Part shown: in pieces, positions 35,101-40,289 of the stretch
How positions within the stretch are numbered: position 1 is the stretch's first letter
Layout of the letters: each line of letters begins with the position of its first letter
Assembly (NCBI GenBank): GCA_944472155.2
Contig: OX235271.1
Location: 80,336,256 to 80,400,255, forward strand
DNA: 64,000 nucleotides
From: Trichobilharzia szidati
Lineage: Eukaryota > Platyhelminthes > Trematoda > Strigeidida > Schistosomatidae
Reading direction: 5' to 3'
The notes under the pieces: generated by a model
The model's input: the letters and a program-made list of their open reading frames with translations, nothing else
Database searches by the model: none
Told to the model about the DNA's origin: nothing
Translations under genes and position numbers: made by a program

Positions 35101-37825
35101 GGACCAGGGAGATCTGGAAGATTATCCAAACATCCCTAAGTACTGAACAGCTTAACATATAATTAACCCTTCCTAAGCTCTTCTGAAATGGGAGTTACTG
35201 CTCAATAGCCTTAGACAATTAAAACATAACATCTACAAATACCCGTTACAAAGATGTTTTTGACCACATTACAAAACTACAACAAACCTTCGTAAACTTA
35301 TCACAGTTTGTTATGCGATAAACTCGACCATATATGGGTAGACTTATACCCAAATTAAGATCGCGCCAATTGTAACAGTCACCGACATCATTCTTTGGGA
35401 TTCTGTGTCTGCGAACAAGTTTACCTAAAGTGGATAATATGAATTAACTTTAATGAGGTTTTGAAAATTTTATTGATTTCATTATATTTTTCTTTAAGAA
35501 CTGTAAAATCTCAAAAGTATTCGACCTGTTTATCTATTTAGAGAATTCTAGTTATTGAGAAACGTGGGGCTAACCAACAGGCATTCTTGCATAATATAGC
35601 TTCTTTGCAAAAAATCATAAGTACTTTGGACAACTACTCTACGTGTTTGCTTTGGTCTCTGTCGACAGTAAAATTATGAACTACATGGTGATCAGGATCG
35701 GGTCACAAAAACTTCTGAAGTAGGCAGAAGTTGATTTTGGGTGAATTTATGATAGTCATAGAATTTCATACACTTATAAGTAAGAATAAAACAAGATATT
35801 AAAAGTCATCCCTTTGCTTTACATTTACTGAGGATTTAAGCTTTAAAAATATTGCCCGTTAGCTGAATAACCCTTAAATCCTTCAATCCACCGCGTGCAA
35901 AACTTCTTTAGACATTCACGAATCCATTATTATCCAGATAATAGGTCTTATTCACTGACAGTAAGACAAGCAACTAGATTTTTTTTTACCAGGAAACCAC
36001 TTTCGAATCATAACATGAAAATAACGAAGGATGCTGAAAGAGACGTATAGATACTTTCTAAATACTGTGAAAGAGATAAATATTTTAAATAATGGTGAAA
36101 CTGACTGAGTTCCTGTGAACAAATGGCCATAAAAAACTGTACCTTGCAGTAGGGTGATAATTTATAAAAACGAAAATGTGTGGTAGCAAACATTATAAAC
36201 TAGAAACGGGACCTAATTGTGGTGGCCAGTAAATACCTTTCAAAGCATAGGTGTATTGCATCATCTTATTTTTTTATGACGATTGCAATGAGATTTCATT
36301 TTGCTGATATGAAGGGAAAAGTTATATTATATGTATTTCAATTTTGATGATTTCATTAGAATGGCTCATAGAGGAAAAAGGAGGGGGACATCTCCCCATA
36401 TTCTACATTTTGCTTCCCAAATTTATATACACTAAGATGAGCGTGCTGATACGGAGGCACATATTTGCTTATTTGCACAGAACGAATTGTTTCCTTTGCC
36501 TGTTATGTGCAGCCATTAAGCATGTAAACGAGATTGGGAGATACTAAATAAAATTAGGACACTAATGCATGCACTTCTGGACATTAAGATTTTGTTTGGT
36601 TTTAGTTACATAGGCGATCGTCTCATTAGTGATGGCTGGAGATGAGTGATATTTATCAATCTACCACAAACATCAGTAATTCATGCGTCCAGCTTTTATT
36701 CATCTATTGCAATTTAGTTTGACTTATAAAGTCAGTATAATCAATCAAAAAAATTAACAATATTCTATTTATTTGCATCAAGACATGTATTATTAAATAT
36801 TCCATTTTACATTTTATATCCTCATGAATTTTATCAGAGGCATACATACATTCTAGCTTCATAACAAACCTGTCAAATAATGTACTCACTTGCGGAAAGA
36901 TTCTAACTAAACTCACTGTAATTGGTTTTAAAAGAGATATCTTCCTGTCACTCGACACAAGGCTTTAGTTTGGTGCATTTCAAATTATCTTATCGTAAAT
37001 TGCTTAAAAATGATTTCTCGTGGTACGTTATAGCAACAGAAGAGATCTCATGAGGTGTGTTTTCAGTTCAACTTTAGCACTGAAGCAGTTTTGGGGGAGA
37101 TTACTAGGAATGGAATTATTACTACTATGGATTACGTGATATTCTTAAAAATGTTAATCCAGCAGCTTTGACTGATATGTCATCAAACCTAAAATCCATA
37201 ACCATAGTATGTCTCATATTTATTTAATTCGCTGACCACTGACTGAAAAATATCCTTTTAATTTTAAGTAAATATTAGAAAAGTGATTAATGATATCTAA
37301 AAACATTTTTAAGCTTTGATAAGATAAATCTAGTTGTGCAATCACCTTGTGGTATGCCGCTATTATTTTGAGGTGGCTCCATTACTGACATACTGTCATC
37401 CTCCAGAAAATAGAATATCTGTACTAGTCTGACCCTGTAGTGCTCAGCTGGAGATTCATTAACCGTCTCTTTGAAGTATCCATAAAATCGAAGAACTTTA
37501 TTGTGTAGTGCTACATGAGCCGGTACGAACGCAGACGGAGGTGCTTGTTTCGCCCTTCCATACGTTAAGGTAGGTTGGAAATTCGCCAATTCATCCAATT
37601 CTTCCTCGGTAAGCTGGTTGACTTTCAAAGGACGACCACCAATACCAACTTCTGGATAAGGTTTGGCATACTGAAAACCGTTTTTCAAACTGAGAGTGTG
37701 TGACAAATGGAAATTATTTTGCTAAATATTCGTTAGCTTTATGAAGAAAAAATTACTGTGGGGTCCCTGAACGTATTGCCAGGTAAAAATGGCAAACCTT
37801 CTAAAAGTTTATTTGGTTCACACAT
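7551..37825 (-). CDS. EFHC1/EFHC2-like: EFHC1/EFHC2-family DM10-domain axonemal protein, nine exons, 3' end missing
   Basis: The family are inner microtubule-doublet proteins of cilia and flagella. The joined exons (37757-37825, 37346-37721, 35288-35424, 33952-34179, 32362-32515, 31317-31504, 26031-26171, 14892-15025, 7551-7826) give 567 residues with all phases consistent. The N-terminus carries the family signature GLPFLPG, then VGIGG and LTYG..KQAPP. Three DM10 domains are visible at about 97-194, 245-362 and 424-523, each opening with VLR(F/Y) and closing with an aromatic-rich (D)CD/DADE motif. The vertebrate family ends with EF-hand-like sequence; no such exon was found, and the last exon ends at a consensus donor (GTAAGT) that overlaps an in-frame TAA. 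So either a further exon lies beyond the left edge or the protein stops here. Introns grow from 35 nt at the 5' end to 11 kb. EFHC1 and EFHC2 orthology is not resolved. Confidence 0.93.
7830..7849. repeat. Homopolymer pair T9-G11 in the exon 9 splice acceptor
   Basis: On the gene strand this is eleven C followed by nine A, then CAG and exon 9. It takes the place of a normal polypyrimidine tract and is likely to vary in length. Confidence 0.85.
8085..8350 (-). repeat. SINE-G copy
   Basis: Minus-strand relative of the tRNA-headed repeat at 34303-34470 and of 20664-20825: shared blocks include GCAGTCAGAGACGT, TTCGGG near the head, and GAGGCAATTGGAAGG. Lies in EFHC intron 8. Confidence 0.5.
8925..9133 (-). 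repeat. SINE-H copy
   Basis: Minus-strand copy of the tRNA-headed repeat best seen at 10789-11018. The head (inverted, 9060-9133) keeps a GGTTCGATTCC-like B box; the body includes the 'aagcttgaagcccagttttccatttgg'-type end in decayed form. Confidence 0.55.
9440..9582 (+). repeat. SINE-B fragment
   Basis: Plus strand from just after the tRNA-like head (CCCCGGTGGGTGTG) through a decayed hammerhead module (GCTGAAAAGTCCCAAACTAG, GGACGAAAAAGCTGTCC) to the tail end CTAATACTTGAAAATT. Confidence 0.65.
9583..10128. other. No gene seen (EFHC intron 8)
   Basis: T-rich stretch with homopolymer runs and no recognisable element. Confidence 0.4.
10129..10163 (+). mobile_element. LTR-B 5' end fragment
   Basis: GTGTGTGCTACTGACAAGAT and the following bases match the start of LTR-B (compare 15647). 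It is interrupted by the LTR-A insertion at 10164. Confidence 0.6.
10164..10478 (+). mobile_element. LTR-A solo LTR, nested in an LTR-B fragment
   Basis: TGTGGTGAGAGCTGG to GTTGTTGCA, flanked by exact GTAT at 10160-10163 and 10479-10482. Same family as 6183, 11873, 18166 and 42974. Confidence 0.8.
10789..11018 (+). repeat. SINE-H copy, well preserved
   Basis: The tRNA-like head at about 10790-10862 has an A-box region TGGCATAGCGGTTAGGA and a B-box region GGGTTCGGTCCCC, and TGCGTCGG pairs with CCGACGCA across it. The body carries CTGGTGAAGAGGAAAGGTTG and ends CCACTGAGAACGTGAAGGAA then TAAAAAAATG. This is the best reference copy of the family in the window. Confidence 0.75.
11489..11708 (+). 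repeat. SINE-B copy with full tRNA-like head
   Basis: Head with A-box-like TCTCAGTGGCTGAATGG and B box GGTTCGAACCC, followed by a decayed hammerhead module. Stem I is unusually good: 11565-11574 is exactly complementary to 11608-11617. The core has a C in place of the conserved U and stem II is broken. Tail ends near CAACTTCTTGAAAAT. Confidence 0.75.
11873..12176 (+). mobile_element. LTR-A solo LTR
   Basis: Full-length relative of the other LTR-A copies, ending GTTGTTACA. The first bases are mutated (TATGGTGAGAGC) and the flanks ATCC/ATAC do not match exactly, so it is older or its flank has changed. Confidence 0.75.
12177..13200. other. No gene seen (EFHC intron 8)
   Basis: Mostly AT-rich. 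A more GC-rich patch at 12475-12625, with spaced CACGTGCGAGC and GAAAGCGCGACGG words, is unlike its surroundings and may be the remains of an unrecognised element. Confidence 0.35.
13208..13600 (-). repeat. SINE-B copy, near full length
   Basis: Minus strand: upstream block (13440-13600), tRNA-like head (13330-13415, inverted), hammerhead module interrupted by extra bases, then the tail to about 13208. The upstream end carries CATCAGATCAATTTTATT, resembling the tail-to-head junction seen at 55885-55905. Confidence 0.65.
13733..13945 (+). repeat. SINE-H copy
   Basis: Head GGTTCAGCGGCAGAATGCTG with B-box-like GGGTTCGATTCCCAG; body CGGACAAAGAGGGAAG and terminal GTTCCACTCGCAGCCCACAG before A-rich sequence. 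Confidence 0.65.
14468..14545 (-). repeat. Sm-alpha type hammerhead module (decayed)
   Basis: Minus strand carries core CTGACGAG, a TAAATAGGAC stem II side, GAAAC, then GGATTCCACTG and the Sm-alpha tail (GCCATCATCCACC). Core bases are intact, but the two stem I strands no longer pair and stem III has a C-A mismatch, so activity is unlikely. The tRNA-like head is absent. Confidence 0.6.
14892..15025 (-). CDS. EFHC1/EFHC2-like: EFHC exon 8
   Basis: Encodes residues 432-476, [18 protein letters not shown] and RNSGFIGG, the centre of DM10 domain 3. Acceptor TTTTTTGTAG, donor AAG/GTAAAA; ends two bases into an Arg codon completed by exon 9. Confidence 0.93.
15647..15968 (+). mobile_element. LTR-B solo LTR
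   Basis: Starts TGTGGCGTGAGCTACTGATA and ends CTACCGTTACA, flanked by exact ACAC at 15643-15646 and 15969-15972. It lies just upstream of exon 8 in EFHC intron 7. The open frames across it are chance translations of LTR sequence. Confidence 0.8.
16321..17679 (-). mobile_element. PLE-B copy 1: Penelope-like 3' end between ~490-nt inverted arms
   Basis: Minus strand from about 17170 to 16938 encodes the end of a GIY-YIG domain protein ([18 protein letters not shown] ... [21 protein letters not shown]). The 3'UTR follows, 16812 down to 16321. The reverse complement of that UTR sits on the other side, 17190-17679, about 490 nt per arm with few differences. Inverted or partial duplicated ends are a known Penelope-like habit. 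Confidence 0.8.
18166..18469 (+). mobile_element. LTR-A solo LTR
   Basis: TGTGGTGAGAGCTGGCTG to CTGTCGTTACA, with exact ATAG at 18162-18165 and 18470-18473. About 304 bp. Confidence 0.82.
18474..19689. other. No gene seen (EFHC intron 7)
   Basis: AT-rich DNA with poly-T runs; no exon, known repeat or RNA gene recognised. Confidence 0.4.
19690..19895 (-). repeat. SINE-B copy, degenerate
   Basis: Minus strand: inverted tRNA-like head (19800-19870), decayed module (GGACTCTTCA, CTATTTCGTCC) and a short tail. Many substitutions. Confidence 0.55.
20587..20658 (-). repeat. Isolated SINE-H tRNA-like head
   Basis: Only the head is present: reading on the minus strand, GTGCGTCGG pairs with CCGACGCAC at the other end, with A-box TGGCACAGTGG and B-box GGGGTTCGGTCCCC. 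It lacks a normal anticodon arm, so I do not call a tRNA gene. Confidence 0.55.
20664..20825 (-). repeat. SINE-G copy
   Basis: Minus strand, directly next to the isolated SINE-H head. Shared blocks with 8085-8350 and 34303-34470: GGAGGCAATCGGCAGGAAG, GCAGTCAGAGACGT and TTATTCGGG. Confidence 0.5.
21355..21425 (+). repeat. Sm-alpha type hammerhead module (core mutated)
   Basis: GGTACATCCAG, then ATGACGAG in place of CTGACGAG, GTCCCATAATAGGAC, GAAACGCGC, then a changed cleavage region and the Sm-alpha tail (GCTAGTCACCATCC). Loss of the first core C and of the GTC cleavage triplet should kill it. Confidence 0.65.
22331..22560 (-). mobile_element. LTR-B solo LTR, truncated
   Basis: Minus-oriented LTR-B beginning (in plus coordinates) TGTAACGGCAG and sharing the body seen at 48599-48908, for example the CTTTCTCTGACATCAAAGC stretch near 22475. 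It is cut off at an AT repeat and a SINE-B insertion at 22560. Confidence 0.7.
22565..22954 (-). repeat. SINE-B unit plus tail of a second unit (tail-to-head junction)
   Basis: On the minus strand a tail end (22954-22921) runs directly into the start of a full unit (the GAAAATTAATCTGATGCTCG junction near 22908-22925), then upstream block, tRNA-like head (inverted, 22680-22745), decayed hammerhead module with CCGATGA core, and tail. The same kind of junction occurs at 55885-55905. Confidence 0.7.
22955..23096 (+). repeat. SINE-B 3' unit carrying the best hammerhead module
   Basis: Plus strand, from GGGTGCGTACTG through the module at 22962-23010 to a tail at 23096. The tail (23061-23094) is the near-exact inverse of 22921-22954, so this copy and the minus unit beside it form an inverted pair. 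Confidence 0.7.
22962..23010 (+). ncRNA. Candidate hammerhead ribozyme with complete core
   Basis: Stem I GTACTG (22962-22967) pairs exactly with CAGTAC (23005-23010). Core CTGATGA is 22968-22974. Stem II has three pairs (TCC at 22976-22978 with GGA at 22986-22988) plus a U-U at its base. GAAA is 22990-22993. Stem III CAG/CTG (22994-22996 with 23000-23002) has a CAG loop. The expected cleavage is after C23004 in GTC. All conserved bases known for hammerheads are present. Activity is inferred, not shown; stem II is weak. Confidence 0.6.
23097..23128. repeat. (TA)n microsatellite
   Basis: About sixteen TA units following the SINE-B tail. Confidence 0.9.
23187..24176 (-). mobile_element. PLE-B copy 2: inverted arms, coding part almost lost
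   Basis: Same 3'UTR as 16321-16812 in minus orientation (left arm, matching part about 23187-23540), ending at the 'ccaagtttagccacgg' coding end near 23795. It joins at about 23829 directly to its reverse complement (to 24176). Only the last few GIY-YIG codons remain. Confidence 0.75.
24183..24225 (-). mobile_element. LTR-B end fragment
   Basis: Reverse complement of the LTR-B start (GTGTGCTACTGATAAGATTT then GTCAGTAG), a short remnant. Confidence 0.5.
24384..25265 (+). mobile_element. PLE-A copy 2: GIY-YIG domain between 240-nt inverted arms
   Basis: Plus strand 24730-25053 encodes a GIY-YIG endonuclease domain of Penelope-like type: [20 protein letters not shown], later [20 protein letters not shown] and [14 protein letters not shown], ending TAA at 25051-25053. 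Upstream of CGHTYIG the protein pattern is out of frame (a one-base shift near 24730), so the copy is broken. Left arm 24384-24623 is the reverse complement of 24946-25185 with few differences; the tail continues to about 25265. It lies in EFHC intron 7. Confidence 0.82.
26031..26171 (-). CDS. EFHC1/EFHC2-like: EFHC exon 7
   Basis: 47 codons, [15 protein letters not shown] through KVLRYEARL, linking DM10 domains 2 and 3. Acceptor TTTAAACAG, donor GTAAGT, phase 0 at both ends. Confidence 0.93.
26172..27430. other. No gene seen (EFHC intron 6)
   Basis: AT-rich DNA; no recognised repeat or exon. Confidence 0.4.
27435..27905 (+). mobile_element. PLE-C relic: third, badly broken Penelope-like GIY-YIG end
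   Basis: With frameshifts and stops, the plus strand still reads [27 protein letters not shown], then [14 protein letters not shown] and [12 protein letters not shown]. These match in order the blocks of the GIY-YIG domain and C-terminus in the PLE-A and PLE-B copies ([23 protein letters not shown]). No intact frame remains. Confidence 0.55.
28259..28742. repeat. Large palindrome, ~236-nt arms, ~13-nt centre
   Basis: 28259-28494 is almost exactly the reverse complement of 28508-28742, with small differences such as CATTGAG against CTCACCATA at the outer end. It starts about 350 bp after the PLE-C relic, so it may be a Penelope-like tail and its inverted copy. The open frames at 28123 and 28497 are translations of the arms. 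Confidence 0.85.
28745..29890. other. No gene seen (EFHC intron 6)
   Basis: AT-rich with homopolymer runs. No exon or repeat family recognised. Confidence 0.4.
29893..30271. mobile_element. Inverted pair of Sm-alpha type SINEs
   Basis: Minus copy about 29893-30052, plus copy about 30062-30271, head to head. The plus copy has an A-box-like TGGCCCAAGTGGTCTAATGA and a B-box-like GATCAAGTTTC, then a decayed hammerhead module (CCAGTGATGGGTCCCAAATA, GGACGAAG) and tail. The minus copy lacks the module's core: the sequence passes from the start of stem I almost directly to GCATCCTGGATTC. The open frame across the plus copy is not a gene. Confidence 0.75.
30470..30672 (-). repeat. SINE-H copy, degenerate
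   Basis: Minus strand: inverted head (30605-30672) with GGCTGAAAATCGAACTCAGA marking the B box, body down to GCGTTCCGAATGAAACG. Confidence 0.5.
31317..31504 (-). CDS. EFHC1/EFHC2-like: EFHC exon 6
   Basis: Encodes residues 322-384: [20 protein letters not shown] then [14 protein letters not shown], closing DM10 domain 2. Acceptor TCTTCTAG, donor GTAAGT; first two bases complete a Glu codon. Confidence 0.93.
32362..32515 (-). CDS. EFHC1/EFHC2-like: EFHC exon 5
   Basis: Encodes [24 protein letters not shown] and RERIPK, the conserved centre of DM10 domain 2. Acceptor TTCATCAG, donor CAG/GTAAGC; ends with one base of the next codon. Confidence 0.94.
32890..33055 (+). repeat. SINE-B fragment, degenerate
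   Basis: Plus strand from the end of the head through a decayed module (GTACTGCTGAGGAATTCG) to a tail ending AACCAACACTTGATAATTTT. It keeps CTGCTGA, the longer CTG spacing of the 22962 copy. Confidence 0.55.
33952..34179 (-). CDS. EFHC1/EFHC2-like: EFHC exon 4
   Basis: 76 codons, DFLESEG through RKFIIH, phase 0 at both ends; DM10 domain 2 opens at [11 protein letters not shown]. Acceptor TTGAACAG, donor GTAGGT. A rival donor 4 bases downstream would break the frame with exon 5. Confidence 0.93.
34303..34470 (+). repeat. SINE-G copy
   Basis: tRNA-like head AAATAGCTCAGTGGTAGCG with B-box GGGTTCGAATCTC, then a body ending in CTACCTCTAGTTATC. The head resembles a tRNA but has no acceptor-stem pairing I can confirm. 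Confidence 0.55.
35288..35424 (-). CDS. EFHC1/EFHC2-like: EFHC exon 3
   Basis: Encodes [32 protein letters not shown] then NCDKFTK, closing DM10 domain 1. Acceptor CTTTAG, donor AAG/GTTTGT; exon 3 begins by completing the Gly codon of exon 2. Confidence 0.94.
37346..37721 (-). CDS. EFHC1/EFHC2-like: EFHC exon 2
   Basis: Encodes [49 protein letters not shown] and the first half of DM10 domain 1 ([29 protein letters not shown]). A frame seeming to start at 37706 begins with TTG and is not the true start. Acceptor ATATTTAG at 37722; donor CAAG/GTGATT. Confidence 0.95.
37722..37756 (-). other. 35-nt intron 1 of the EFHC gene
   Basis: GTAATT to TTTAG with a CTAAC branch-like motif 14 bases before the end. 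Both flanking exons join in phase 0 and give the family's continuous N-terminus. An in-frame TAA in the intron means it must be removed. Confidence 0.9.
37757..37825 (-). CDS. EFHC1/EFHC2-like: EFHC exon 1 with start codon
   Basis: 23 codons from ATG at 37825: a short variable start, then [15 protein letters not shown], the conserved family N-terminus. The ATG lies seven codons from the usual position relative to GLPFLPG, as expected. Ends ACA before donor GTAATT. Confidence 0.92.
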
Positions 37826-40024
37826 AAGTCGATTTTGAAAAACTGCTCAACCGGTTGTCATGTAAACGAGATTTATGGCCTTACATTACTGTATGCTTGA
37901 TGATTATTAAAGTTACCAAGTGTGTATTTGTCAGGGTTAAAATTTTATTTAGAGACTTCAAATATCATAATTTTTAAATTAGGAATTCTTTTGATCTCAT
38001 TCTGGAGATGTGCCCACGTCAAATATGATGTATCAGTCACATAAATATCCCGTTATGTATTTCAGCTACTTAATAATAATGAAAATTTATTGTATTTGAT
38101 TTTGAAACTTCGTAGATCAAGTTTTAAAACTGAATTGCATCAACTGCTCACTAAAAATGTTGTCATGCAACGCGACCGAAAGTTACGAACACTAATACAC
38201 GTATCCACAGTGTAATATCAAACAGAATAATCATTTTGTTCACCTTATTCCTAATTTTTCGAAATATACCCTCAAACAAACTTCCCTAATTTTTGTGGAG
38301 TACATAACCCTTCCGAAAACCGCTGGTGGGTCGCAAACCGTCTCTCATCAGTAGTTCCGTTGTTTAATAGGGATGACCATACCCCGCACTTCTAGTTACA
38401 AACTATTAGTGAATCATGTGCAGACTGTAGCAATATTTATGAACACCTGTATATACTTCATTCGGAGGCATAAGGCAGCAAGGCATACGTAAATGTCAAG
38501 TCCAAATTCAAAAGCATTATAGCTCAAATTATTCACTTAGGCCTTATCACGTGTAATCTAAGGTCCTTGGACCTAGGTTTTGCTCGGCATGTGTCAAAAA
38601 ATGTATAAGGTGATATCGCACAAGCGCTGCTTGAATTTATATACTAACTCCAACTGAAAGTATTCACTTTCTTAGAGATTTCATAATCCTTGTTATGCGC
38701 ACCAAAACAGTTCGTTTTCGCCTCACTTATACAGCTTGAGGTATTTGATTTCTCTCCATAATCTACATGATCACAAAGAAATTCGTGTTTCGGATGCCCC
38801 ATACTTTCACCACAGCATATATTTAATAGCTCTTGTCGTCATAGTAGTCACGCCTCCCTGCAGTGGTTCATTATTATGATTCATGATTAAAGCTGGAAGA
38901 GTTAAGGAAGGTCAATTACGTAACTTTGGGGAAATCGTTCGAAGAACCATGTAGATATTATCTATTTCCATTAACAGAAAACTTCTGCAACCGCAACATC
39001 CTCTTATGTATTTTACTTTCAGTCACCCTTACTCCTTGTCATACCCTGTCTATATTTAAGCCTCCAGCAGACTTGGACCAAGCTGCAGTCAACAATGTTA
39101 CATACCAGTATCCGACCGCATCCTGTATGATATAACACAGCTACATTCCCACTTTCACCAATTGGTCAAAAACTGCTTACACCTAAGTGCCCGTAACGTT
39201 GTATCAAAGAGGCATAGGTGCAAACCTCAGAAATTGTATTATTAGCAGAATTGGCCTTCTAAATTACGCAAACAAAAACCAGTGGTGCTTGACCGCGCAC
39301 TGTATACCAAAAACAGCCGAAAACCAATATTCAGGTAAATGCTTGCTAAGCATACACAGTGTAAGTTTCTATGAAAGTCCAGTGCAGGTACGTGAAAATT
39401 TTTCAGAAGCGTCTGGTTAGAGTTAATAGAGGGGCAAAACAGGATCACGAACTGGCAGAAGATAGGACTGATGGACCACTGGATTCTGCCTGATTGCTTC
39501 ATTGGTGTAGCAGCTCGCTTTGTAATTTGAAGGTCCCTGGTTAGATTGCCGGTGTTGTCATAGGTGAGTGAAGCTGAAAAGCCCCAAATGAGTTCGAAAC
39601 ATCTTTCCAGCCATCCCTTGTTTTCATGGTCCTTTTAACTGGAGTCAGCTCATGTAGAATGACAGGTAGTGTCGCCAAAGTCTATGTCCATCAGGATAAG
39701 TGGCGACGCAACAATCATCGGCTACATCTGCAACTAAAGGCAACCGGGAACTGTTTCGGAATCGTCCAGGCAGCATGTCTAACAAGCTAACCAGAAGTGA
39801 TCACTCTACAATTATCTACCTGCGTTTTTGTACTTCGCGAAAATCAGCGCTAACCGAGTGCTACTTTAAGGTCTTCGGCATAGGACTGCCGAAAGAAGTC
39901 TTTAAGCTAGATTGGTCTTTATTTTCCTAACATTTAACTCAATATTACATTGAGGACTCACATGGTACGTTCACCGGCAACAAACGAAACCTCATTTTCG
40001 AAACCGTGTACAGTATGTCAGGAA
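37826..40024. other. Intergenic; no further gene recognised
   Basis: Upstream flank of the EFHC gene. Apart from a degenerate SINE-B at 39505-39665 nothing is recognised. The promoter must lie here, but I see no motif that would place it. Confidence 0.4.
39505..39665 (+). repeat. SINE-B copy, very degenerate
   Basis: Head remnant (GTAGCAGCTCGCTTTGTAAT), module remnant (GCTGAAAAGCCCCAAATGAG) and tail remnant (ACTGGAGTCAGCTCATG). Confidence 0.45.
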
Positions 40025-40124
40025 GTGTCATTACTTAAGTAATAAGTAATGGCATGCATTTTCATGTAAATTCGTAAATTTATATGAAATACATTATTAT
40101 TACTTATTACTTAAGTAATGACAC
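40025..40124. repeat. Perfect 26-bp inverted repeat, 48-nt spacer
   Basis: 40025-40050 is the exact reverse complement of 40099-40124. Each arm contains the palindrome TTACTTAAGTAA. The interior has no gene. Confidence 0.9.
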
Positions 40125-40181
40125 TTTTATTCGGGTGCGATTGGTAGGCAATAGGTTATTGAAAAGGGTCATATGTCTTAC

Positions 40182-40289
40182 CTGTGGATAGAAACTTGAA
40201 TTAAATTTGAATCGTCTTACTACCGGAAGAGAAGTGAAATTCGTCTGGAATACTGTGTTCAATATACTTCTAAGTGCAACGGATTTCAT
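40182..40289 (-). CDS. Possible orphan first exon (mitochondrial-presequence-like)
   Basis: ATG at 40289 opens 36 codons (MKSVALRSILNTVFQ ... RRFKFNSSFYPQ) rich in Arg, Lys and Ser with no acidic residue, then a strong donor CAG/GTAAGA. That composition resembles a mitochondrial targeting peptide. No second exon was found toward 38000, so it may be chance. Confidence 0.2.

Noticed and set aside
40182..40289. Use of this ORF as exon 1 of the EFHC gene
   Set aside because: Its phase does not fit exon 2, and a far better exon 1 with the family motif GLPFLPG is at 37757-37825.
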